Part shown: positions 1 to 5,231 of the stretch, piece after piece
How the letters are laid out: each line of letters opens with the position of its first letter
Numbering within the stretch: the stretch's first letter is position 1
NCBI GenBank assembly: GCA_012270355.1
Contig: JAAXIL010000078.1
Coordinates: forward strand, 2,067 to 7,297
Direction of reading: 5' to 3'
Length of the DNA stretch: 5,231 nt
Source of the DNA: Psychrobacter sp.
GTDB lineage: Bacteria > Pseudomonadota > Gammaproteobacteria > Pseudomonadales > Moraxellaceae
Notes under the pieces: generated by a model
The model's database searches: none
What the model was told of the DNA's origin: nothing
Seen by the model: the letters and a program-made list of their open reading frames with translations, nothing else
Position numbers and translations under genes: made by a program

Positions 1-165
1 GCAGGCAAGCCCCCGCCCATCAACAATGTGGCTGATAACAATGGGGTTTAATGCTGCCGCACTGTTCAGTGAAGGGTCAGATAAATTTTGCAAAAACTTA
101 TGGATAAGCTCAATGTCGCTAGAGGACAAGTTGGAGCGTTGAGATAAAGTATATTCGATGGACAT
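1..165 (-). CDS. TusA/SirA-like sulfur-carrier protein, N-terminal part (cut by window edge)
   Basis: Reading the minus strand from the ATG at 165 gives 55 open codons that run off the left edge. The last visible residues are V-D-G-R-G-L-A-C. This resembles the start of the TusA/SirA fold (D-x-R-G-L-x-C-P-x-P), in which the Cys carries persulfide sulfur during tRNA thiolation or molybdenum-cofactor work. The roughly 45 residues before the motif (including S-D-I-E-L-I-H-K-F-L and L-S-D-P-S-L-N-S) are an N-terminal extension not found in short TusA. An in-frame stop lies upstream at 226-228 and this is the only ATG after it. No clear Shine-Dalgarno sequence precedes it. The gene is divergent from an M48 protease, as PA1006 (TusA-like) and PA1005 (M48) are neighbours in Pseudomonas aeruginosa; that comparison is from memory. 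The family call rests on one short motif and on context, so it is moderate. Confidence 0.6.
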   Translation of the reverse strand, partial: MSIEYTLSQRSNLSSSDIELIHKFLQNLSDPSLNSAAALNPIVISHIVDGRGLAC

Positions 166-255
166 GAGGCAAAGACGTTTACGTTTGGTTAAACAATTGA
201 TGAAACAAAATGGCGATATGAAAAATTACAGGCATGACAAACTTAGGACAGATGA

Positions 256-290
256 TTTGAGTATGATAAAGCATCGCCTTGTTTTCGCAA
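256..290 (-). promoter_or_regulatory. Candidate sigma-70 promoter for the TusA-like gene
   Basis: On the minus strand TTGCGA (285-290) is followed after 16 bp by TATCAT (263-268). These match the -35 and -10 consensus at 4/6 and 5/6 positions. Transcription would start near 256 and leave a leader of about 90 nt before the ATG at 165. The -10 overlaps a plus-strand TATGAT (262-267), but I found no good -35 for the plus direction, so the promoter of the M48 gene is not resolved. Confidence 0.35.
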
Positions 291-354
291 AGGTTTCGTT
301 AATCACTTTAAGATTTACGCAATCAAATCGCCCATCGCTTATCGACGCTTGCTT

Positions 355-2040
355 ATGAACTGCTTCCTACCCAAATTTTTTCAATCCTTGCCTTTGCGAT
401 CAACTCACTCAAAGCGGTATTCAAATCAGCGTATTTTTAAGGCTCTGCTAACCGTCTTGCTTGCAAGTTATGGAATCAATGCAAACGCTCAAACACCTTA
501 TGGATTGTCAAATCAAACAAATGGCATAGATACCATGACCTTGCCTGATTTGGGCGGTGAGGGGTTGCGGTTTGTGGACAGCACCGAGCATAAATCGGTC
601 GGGCAGTGGTCGCTACAACAGTTAAACGGCAGTGTGCGAACGCTTGAGGATGCGTGGTCGCAAGAGGTGCTCGAGCACATGGCGTGGGACATCAATGCCT
701 ATGCAGGATTGCCCGCCCCGCTAGCTTTGGTGTTGGTGGACAGTCCGCAAATCAATGCGTTTGCCATTCCTGGCGGGGTGGTAGGCATTAATGCAGGCAC
801 GGTACTCGAAGCTAACAGCATGGAGGAGGTTGCAAGCGTGGGGGCACACGAATTTGCCCATTTAAGCCAGCGACATTATGAGCAGCGACAAGATGCGAGC
901 AAGCAGGCAATGATGATGCAAATTGGCGGGATGCTTGCTGCCATCGCGGCTGCAAGTGCAGGCGGGGAAGGGGGCAATGCGGCGGCGGCGATGATGGCAG
1001 GCAGTCAAACGTTGGCGTTGGAATCGCAAATGGCGTTTAGCCGCAGCAATGAGCGAGAGGCGGATCGAGTGGGTATGGCGCTCATGACCAAAGCAGGCTA
1101 TGAACCAAACGCCATGCACCAATTTTTCGCAAGACTCAATGCTCTATCTCAGCTTAATAGCAGTCGAAATCGATTTTTACCCAGCTTTATCATGACGCAT
1201 CCGTTAAGCAATGAGCGTATGAGCGAAGCCCAAAGCCGAGCCCAAGTTTATGCCCGTCAAGGTTATAAAAATACTATTAGCAACTCTGAGGCATTAAAAA
1301 AACAGCGAACCATCCAGTTTGATTTACTCAAATGGCGATTAGCAGTACTGACCAACCAAACTACCGAAAACGAGCTTAAAGTGGCGGGCGAAAATAGCCT
1401 CGGGGCAAGACTGGCACTGGTATATTGGTATGCCATGATGAACCGTTTTGGTGAGGCGAATGCTACCTTGCAAACCGCTCGCTCACAACTTAACCAAGGT
1501 CATGCCCTTAAATCCTCAGTTGAGCCACTTTTTAGTATCACGCAAGCCGAAATTTTGCGAATCCAGGACGAACCACAATCGGCGGTGCAACTTTTAGCCC
1601 CATTACAACGCCTGTACCCGGAACGTCGTGACCTCAAAATTGAGTTGGCTCTCGCTTATCTAGATGCCAGCAAACTGGCTACAAATCAACAGGCAGGACA
1701 ACAATCAGCAACCCAAGTCATCGCTTTAGTTAGGCCGTTGGTCAATAATCAACCACATGACGTGCAAAGTTTGCGACTGCTCGAACAGGCGTATGCTGAG
1801 CTGGCTCGGCAAGCGGACACGGCCGCCAGCAAGACGATAGCAACGGTGCAATCACTTCGCTACCGTAGCCTTAAGCAATTGTGGCATGGGCAATACGATT
1901 CGGCTCAAGTCTCAATTACGCAAGCCATTAACTTATCAGAACAGGCGAAAGATACGGAAAATGTGAACACCGCACCGCTTGTAGCGACGTTAAATGCCGA
2001 CTTAGCTCGTATAAAAAAGGCAAATGATTTTAAGCCTTAG
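355..2040 (+). CDS. Exported M48-family zinc metalloprotease with C-terminal TPR-like region (BepA/YfgC type)
   Basis: This encodes about 561 residues from the ATG at 355; a TTG at 349 would add two. A basic n-region (K/R up to about residue 30) leads into a hydrophobic stretch, A-L-L-T-V-L-L-A, and a likely cleavage site after A-N-A near residue 46, so the enzyme should act in the periplasm. The HExxH zinc site is H165-E-F-A-H169, and the third ligand is E233 in E-R-E-A-D237 (ExxxD). T-H282-P-L-S-N-E-R matches the position of the BepA 'histidine switch' residue. The spacings (68 and 117 residues from the first His) are close to the 65 and 110 I recall for E. coli BepA. Residues from about 300 to the end are Ala/Leu/Gln-rich helical repeats consistent with TPRs. 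BepA-type proteases assist or degrade outer-membrane beta-barrel proteins and LptD; that role here is inferred from family. No convincing Shine-Dalgarno precedes the start. The gene converges on yqeY. Confidence 0.9.
   Translation: MNCFLPKFFQSLPLRSTHSKRYSNQRIFKALLTVLLASYGINANAQTPYGLSNQTNGIDTMTLPDLGGEGLRFVDSTEHKSVGQWSLQQLNGSVRTLEDAWSQEVLEHMAWDINAYAGLPAPLALVLVDSPQINAFAIPGGVVGINAGTVLEANSMEEVASVGAHEFAHLSQRHYEQRQDASKQAMMMQIGGMLAAIAAASAGGEGGNAAAAMMAGSQTLALESQMAFSRSNEREADRVGMALMTKAGYEPNAMHQFFARLNALSQLNSSRNRFLPSFIMTHPLSNERMSEAQSRAQVYARQGYKNTISNSEALKKQRTIQFDLLKWRLAVLTNQTTENELKVAGENSLGARLALVYWYAMMNRFGEANATLQTARSQLNQGHALKSSVEPLFSITQAEILRIQDEPQSAVQLLAPLQRLYPERRDLKIELALAYLDASKLATNQQAGQQSATQVIALVRPLVNNQPHDVQSLRLLEQAYAELARQADTAASKTIATVQSLRYRSLKQLWHGQYDSAQVSITQAINLSEQAKDTENVNTAPLVATLNADLARIKKANDFKP
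2013..2038 (-). terminator. Weak candidate terminator for yqeY, inside the 3' end of the M48 gene
   Basis: Transcripts leaving yqeY on the minus strand would meet AAGGC (2034-2038), a 12-nt loop, GCCTT (2017-2021) and then a T-run reaching 2013. The stem is only 5 bp, so efficiency is doubtful. It overlaps the last codons of the convergent protease gene, which is common for tail-to-tail genes this close. Confidence 0.3.
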
Positions 2041-2056
2041 CCAAATAAAACAAAAA

Positions 2057-2503
2057 TCATCTCCTCAACGCTTGCTTCACCAATCCCGAAATCAAAGCAG
2101 GATCTGCCCTTCCAGCCGTCTTGGCTTTTAATGCACCCATAATCTTGCCCATGTCTTGCATAGACGTGGCGTTTTGCTCGGCAATCTCGGCATTTACCAA
2201 TTGGGCAAGTTCGTCGTCGCTCATTTGCTCAGGCATGAATTCATTGATGATATCAATCTCAAACTGCTCTTTTTCAGCCAAATCCTCTCGCCCGTTATCA
2301 GTAAATACTGCCAACGACTCCTGACGTTGTTTAAGCTGTTTTTGCAAAATTTGGGTCACCTCCGCATCGTCGAGTTCGGTTTGGCGGTCAATTTCAATTT
2401 GTTTGATGACCGACTGCACATTTCGTAGCACTTTTACTTTTTCTAGCTCACGGGCTTTCATGGCAGTTTTGACAGCCTCAGTCATGGTTTGCTTGACGCT
2501 CAT
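2057..2503 (-). CDS. yqeY: GatB/YqeY domain-containing protein
   Basis: This 148-residue protein has the size and sequence of stand-alone YqeY proteins. The N-terminal half is a charged helical region (A-R-E-L-E-K-V-K-V-L-R-N-V and Q-L-K-Q-R-Q-E-S). It is followed by the family hallmarks E-F-E-I-D-I-I-N-E-F-M-P-E-Q-M near the middle, then D-M-G-K-I-M-G-A-L and G-R-A-D-P near the end. The C-terminal part is related to the tail domain of GatB, the amidotransferase subunit that binds tRNA. A link to tRNA or translation is therefore often suggested, but the cellular role is not settled. AAGGA lies a suitable distance before the ATG, which supports this start. It sits behind rpsU on the same strand, as in several other gammaproteobacteria, but a terminator-like hairpin and its own promoter candidate separate the two. 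It ends 16 bp from the convergent protease stop. Confidence 0.93.
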   Translation of the reverse strand: MSVKQTMTEAVKTAMKARELEKVKVLRNVQSVIKQIEIDRQTELDDAEVTQILQKQLKQRQESLAVFTDNGREDLAEKEQFEIDIINEFMPEQMSDDELAQLVNAEIAEQNATSMQDMGKIMGALKAKTAGRADPALISGLVKQALRR

Positions 2504-2552
2504 ATTTTTTCCTTATGATTGGGTAATATAAAAATGGGATATTCTTAATTAA

Positions 2553-2568
2553 AACAACACTTATAGCA
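2553..2568 (-). promoter_or_regulatory. Candidate extended -10 promoter for yqeY
   Basis: The minus strand reads TGCTATAAG (2560-2568), close to the extended -10 consensus TGnTATAAT. No good -35 hexamer is visible at the normal distance, which extended -10 promoters tolerate. Start of transcription would be near 2553, giving a leader of about 50 nt. It lies just after the rpsU terminator, so yqeY could be transcribed independently of rpsU. Confidence 0.4.
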
Positions 2569-2602
2569 ACTGTGGATAAAGCCATAATAAACAATCAGGC
2601 AT

Positions 2603-2665
2603 AAAAAAACCTTACTTAATGTTTGCCACTTATTTATCCAAAAAGTAGCAACATCAAAGTAAGGT
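2603..2665 (-). terminator. rpsU: Probable rho-independent terminator downstream of rpsU
   Basis: ACCTTACTT (2609-2617) and AAGTAAGGT (2657-2665) are a perfect 9-bp inverted repeat. Pairing continues imperfectly inward; about 17 of 22 positions match between 2609-2630 and 2644-2665, leaving a 13-nt loop. In the minus-strand RNA the hairpin is followed directly by seven U residues (2603-2609, overlapping the last stem pair). Orientation and position fit termination of rpsU transcripts before yqeY. Confidence 0.65.
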
Positions 2666-2674
2666 CATCTTAAG

Positions 2675-2701
2675 GCAAAATCTAAAGGTCTTAGATTTTG
2701 C
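2675..2701. repeat. Perfect 11-bp inverted repeat just behind rpsU
   Basis: GCAAAATCTAA (2675-2685) and TTAGATTTTGC (2691-2701) are exact reverse complements with a 5-nt loop. It begins about 20 nt after the rpsU stop codon. No T-run follows on either strand, so it is not a textbook terminator by itself. It could instead shield the rpsU mRNA 3' end or act with the next hairpin. Confidence 0.6.
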
Positions 2702-2721
2702 TCACTGCACATCTAAACAAA

Positions 2722-2937
2722 TTAGTATTTACGCCCCGTGTTCATGGTTTCACGTCTGACTTTCTTCTGATGGCGTTTTACCGCAGCAGCTTTTTTACGC
2801 TTACGTTCTTGCGTGGGCTTTTCATAAAATTCACGCTTACGCACATCAGCAAGTACGCCTGCTTTTTCGCAAGCACGTTTGAAGCGACGAATCGCAATAT
2901 CGACAGGTTCGTTTTCTTTGACCTTAACTTCAGGCAT
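2722..2937 (-). CDS. rpsU: 30S ribosomal protein S21
   Basis: The 71-residue length is the usual size for gammaproteobacterial bS21. The sequence is characteristic: [11 protein letters not shown] at the start, [14 protein letters not shown] in the middle, [13 protein letters not shown] text, and a Lys/Arg-rich tail ([10 protein letters not shown]) that contacts 16S rRNA. S21 sits on the small subunit platform near the anti-Shine-Dalgarno end and helps initiation. A strong AAAGGAGG Shine-Dalgarno lies just before the ATG. Two sigma-70 promoter candidates lie upstream, and two hairpins follow the stop. The classical E. coli partners dnaG and rpoD are not here; yqeY follows instead. Confidence 0.98.
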   Translation of the reverse strand: MPEVKVKENEPVDIAIRRFKRACEKAGVLADVRKREFYEKPTQERKRKKAAAVKRHQKKVRRETMNTGRKY

Positions 2938-3005
2938 TATAAAGCCTCCTTTGGCTTAATCCGTTTGATGACAGAGTGAAAAGATGAGACAACGGGTCAT
3001 TAACG

Positions 3006-3040
3006 TGGCTGTATAATAAGAATTTAGCGAATGGTCTCAA
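3006..3040 (-). promoter_or_regulatory. rpsU: Promoter-proximal sigma-70 promoter of rpsU
   Basis: The minus strand has TTGAGA (3035-3040), a 16-bp spacer and TATTAT (3013-3018). Each hexamer matches the consensus at five of six positions. A start near 3006 gives a leader of about 70 nt before the S21 ATG. Confidence 0.55.
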
Positions 3041-3143
3041 GCAAAAACAATATTTTTATATGGTATTCACAACATTCGCATCAGCTCACGCTAGAATATC
3101 GCCAAAATTTTGCATCAGTCATGTGAAGGCGTTTTTTTGGCAA

Positions 3144-3179
3144 GGGCGAGATTATACCGATACTGATGATAAAAGGCAA
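3144..3179 (-). promoter_or_regulatory. Upstream sigma-70 promoter reading toward rpsU
   Basis: On the minus strand TTGCCT (3174-3179) is followed after exactly 17 bp by a perfect TATAAT (3151-3156). Transcription would start near 3144, about 207 nt before rpsU. No gene is recognisable in between, so it most likely serves as a second rpsU promoter or drives a small untranslated RNA. Confidence 0.5.
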
Positions 3180-3236
3180 GAAAAAAGGCAAAAAGATATT
3201 GACAATCGCAGTAACATTTGTTTAATGGTTTTAGAA

Positions 3237-5138
3237 TTATTGTTCGTTAAGCACGTTATCAATTTGCTTCAATTTCCTTGTCAGCGTGTTTCGCCCCCAA
3301 CCCAATAGTTCTGCTGCCTCTCCCTTTCGCCCTCGGGTATGCTCTAATGCTACCTCTATCAGCACTCGTTCAAACTCTGGCGTTGCCATTTGCAAAATGT
3401 CAGTGTTGCCCTCGTTTAACGCCTGATTTGCCCAAAGTTGCAGTTTTTGTTGCCACGTTGCCACTGGTGTTGGCGTTGCGGTTGACAGTGTGAAAGGGGA
3501 TGGGCTTGAACTTGGATTTGGTTGCATACTCGACGCTAAATCAGTCGAATCAAACGAACGCCCTGCATTGGTGATGGACGAGTTATTGGCAGTATTTGAA
3601 CGTGTGTTTGCAAACCCTTGATCGTTATAAGGTTGTGTTTCAAATACCTGCTCTACGTCATTCGCTGATGGCATTGCTCCCGATGCTGTCGATGCGACTG
3701 ATGAGCTGTCATGGGTTAACCGTCTGGCAAACTCGGTCAGCTCAGGCGGCAAATCTTCTACCAGCACCACATCGCCCGTCGCCATGACCGTACTCCAACG
3801 ACCTGCATTTTCTCACTGCCTGACAATGGCCGACCTATTAAACGTTAGCATCAAGGCCATCGCAGACTCGGATAATTGCTTTTCTTCGGTGTGCATCTCA
3901 CTTGCCGCACGGCTCATGAAAAAGTCCACCAATGCAGGAATGTCTTCTCGTCGCTCTCGCAGTGGGGGCAAGGGCAGGCGAATCACATTGAGCCGATAAA
4001 ATAAATCTTCTCGAAATTTACCTGCCCGAACCAGCTCTTCCAAATTTTGATGCGTCGCTGCCACAATTCTCACATCCACCTGAATCGGCTTTTGACCACC
4101 GACCCGAAAAAACTCCCCATTGGCAAGTACTCGAAGCAATCGAGTTTGCGTCGAAAATGGCATATCGCCAATCTCATCTAAAAATAGCGTGCCGCCATTA
4201 GCTTGCTCAAACCGTCCTTGCCGAGCCGTCGTCGCTCCTGTAAACGCCCCTTTTTCATGTCCAAACAACTCCGACTCAATCAAATCATGCGGAATTGCCG
4301 CCATGTTCAAGGCGATAAACGGCTTATCCGCCCGAGGTGAATGCTCATGCAATGCCCCTGCAACAAGCTCTTTACCCGTGCCCGATTACCCCGTAATCAG
4401 CACCGTGATTGGTGATGCCGACCGCCGACCAATCGCCCGAAACACCGTTTGCATGGCAAGCGACTGTCCAATAATCGAACCTTGTTCCTTAGCATTGCCT
4501 TTGTTTTGTCGGACACTTTTTTTTGCCTGTTTTGCCGTTGACTTAGAGGGTGATTTAGCAGAGGGTTTACCTTCAGATGCTACTGCTACCGATGCTTTAC
4601 CCGATGACTTTTCATCATTATCCTGATTTGTTTCATTGCCAAAGTCTTTATCTTTATCCGTGTCCGCCTGCTCTTGCTTGATTGAAGCAGGTTCAGACGC
4701 ACTTTTTCCCCCTTTTTGCCCATTTGTTTGCTGACGGCTCACCGCCTTATTGATGACCGAAATCGCCTCATCCAAATCAAACGGCTTGGGCAAATACTCA
4801 AACGCCCCCGTCTGATAGCTGTCCACCGCCGACTGCAAATCCGAATGAGCCGTCATAATCACAATCGGCAACTCAGGAAACCGCTCATGTACCCACTCGC
4901 TAAACGATAGCCCGTCCATCATCGGCATCCGAATGTCGGTCAAAATCACATCGGGCAGGGTTTGTCGCTTTGCATGACCGCCGAGCACATCATTCAGCTT
5001 CGCCCACGCCCCTTGAGCATTGGCAAACACCACAACATCTAGCCCCGCATCCAAAAACGCCTCTTCCAGCACCAGCCGTAAGGCAGGGTCATCATCAATC
5101 AGCCAAAGGGTATTTTGCGGTGTGTGATTAGTCGTCAT
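3237..5138 (-). pseudogene. ntrC: Nitrogen regulator NtrC (sigma-54 activator), interrupted by two in-frame stops
   Basis: One frame of 634 codons encodes all parts of NtrC. The receiver (about 10-130) has the acidic pair D16-D17, phospho-acceptor D68, T96 and K118. The AAA+ domain (about 219-450) has G-A-F-T-G-A at 297-302 for sigma-54 contact, Walker B around D321-E322 and the F-R-E-D-L-F-Y-R arginine-finger segment at 375-382. The C-terminal Fis-type helix-turn-helix (about 588-633) includes L-L-G-W-G-R-N-T-L-T-R-K-L-K. Codon 251 is TAA where the Walker A motif needs Glu (G-[stop]-S-G-T-G-K). Codon 442 is TGA where V-R-Q-L-E-N needs Leu, beside several altered conserved residues. Two polar linkers (about 135-218 and 475-560) make the reading frame much longer than the 469 residues of E. 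coli NtrC. Intact NtrC, phosphorylated by NtrB, activates nitrogen-scavenging genes. As written, only a 250-residue receiver plus linker would be made. Recent decay and sequence error are both possible. Confidence 0.88.
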
Positions 5139-5171
5139 TATTTGTTATCTCAATTTTTATGCTTAATTATA

Positions 5172-5231
5172 TTACTCAAATGGCAAATACAAACAAAACT
5201 CGGTGTTGCCTTTTTGCGAGTTGACCTCAAT
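5172..5231 (-). CDS. ntrB: Nitrogen sensor kinase NtrB (GlnL), last 19 codons
   Basis: The minus strand from the right edge reads I-E-V-N-S-Q-K-G-N-T-E-F-C-L-Y-L-P-F-E and then TAA. This is the end of a histidine-kinase HATPase domain; the G-x-T-x-F-x-L-Y-L-P-F ending is typical of NtrB. NtrB binds ATP, autophosphorylates and transfers phosphate to NtrC, or removes it when PII is bound. The stop lies 33 bp before the ntrC ATG, so the two genes are likely one operon in the usual ntrB-ntrC order. Most of the gene is outside the window, so its intactness cannot be judged. Confidence 0.8.
   Translation of the reverse strand: MEVNSQKGNTEFCLYLPFE

Larger units (their letters stand above)
2938..3236. 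other. Intergenic region between ntrC and rpsU
   Basis: This nearly 300-bp stretch has no supported gene. It contains the rpsU Shine-Dalgarno and the two minus-strand promoter candidates. I see no strong hairpin followed by a T-run that would terminate ntrC. An NtrC-type palindrome (GCAC-N7-TGGTGC) is not apparent. A 13-codon minus-strand frame (3081-3122) has no ribosome binding site. Confidence 0.6.

Noticed and set aside
158..358. 66-codon plus-strand open frame before the M48 gene
   Set aside because: It lies in a divergent promoter region, overlaps the start of the TusA-like gene on the other strand, resembles no family I know and has no good ribosome binding site. Only its ATGA overlap is noted as a finding.
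862..1122. 86-codon minus-strand frame inside the protease gene
   Set aside because: It is antisense to the HExxH-containing core of a clearly coding gene; its His/Arg-rich text is what reversed protease codons produce.
2121..2428. Plus-strand frames opposite yqeY
   Set aside because: They are shadows of the conserved YqeY coding sequence, with no start signals or recognisable domains.
2698..2979. 93-codon plus-strand frame covering rpsU
   Set aside because: It is fully antisense to rpsU, and its Phe/Leu-rich text reflects the Lys/Arg codons of S21.
3081..3122. 13-codon minus-strand peptide in the rpsU leader
   Set aside because: No ribosome binding site and too short to judge; could be a leader peptide but nothing supports it.
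3813..4352. Separate AAA+ ATPase gene and separate DNA-binding gene (3237-3785)
   Set aside because: Both pieces are in the same frame as the receiver, run directly into each other across single stop codons and have no ribosome binding sites or credible start codons at domain borders. They are parts of one interrupted ntrC.
4120..4626. 168-codon plus-strand frame opposite ntrC
   Set aside because: It is antisense to the conserved AAA+ segment and the first linker, and its length comes from biased codon use in ntrC.

Overview
The window looks like a chromosomal piece of a gammaproteobacterium, most likely a member of the Moraxellaceae (Moraxella/Psychrobacter/Acinetobacter group). This placement is inferred from moderately low GC, from an NtrC that aligns closely with gammaproteobacterial NtrC but has two unusually long polar linkers, from the rpsU-yqeY pairing, and from a divergent TusA-like/M48 protease pair resembling PA1006/PA1005 of Pseudomonas. 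The genus is not certain. No mobile element, CRISPR array, tRNA or rRNA is visible.

Layout from left to right. Positions 1-165 (minus) hold the first 55 codons of a TusA/SirA-like sulfur-carrier protein, cut by the window edge just as its conserved Cys appears. A divergent promoter region of about 190 bp follows. Next is a plus-strand gene (355-2040) for an exported M48 zinc metalloprotease of the BepA/YfgC type with a C-terminal TPR-like region. It converges, 16 bp apart, on a minus-strand yqeY-type gene (2057-2503). Upstream of that is rpsU (2722-2937, minus). Between rpsU and yqeY lie two inverted repeats, the second of which looks like an intrinsic terminator, and a separate candidate promoter for yqeY. 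rpsU has two good sigma-70 promoter candidates in the roughly 300-bp region before it.

The right third (3237-5231, minus) is the ntrB-ntrC nitrogen two-component locus. Only the last 19 codons of ntrB are in view. ntrC is the notable gene: it reads in one frame over 634 codons, but two in-frame stops interrupt it. One replaces the Glu of the Walker A motif. The other replaces the Leu of the WPGNVRQLEN segment and lies in a short patch where several otherwise near-invariant residues are also changed. The rest of the receiver, AAA+ and Fis-type domains is well conserved. The gene is therefore either a recent pseudogene or contains local sequence errors. If real, the stop leaves only a phosphoreceiver plus linker, and NtrC-dependent sigma-54 activation would be lost.

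I did not find a convincing undescribed system. The items most worth a second look are the interrupted ntrC and the paired hairpins behind rpsU.
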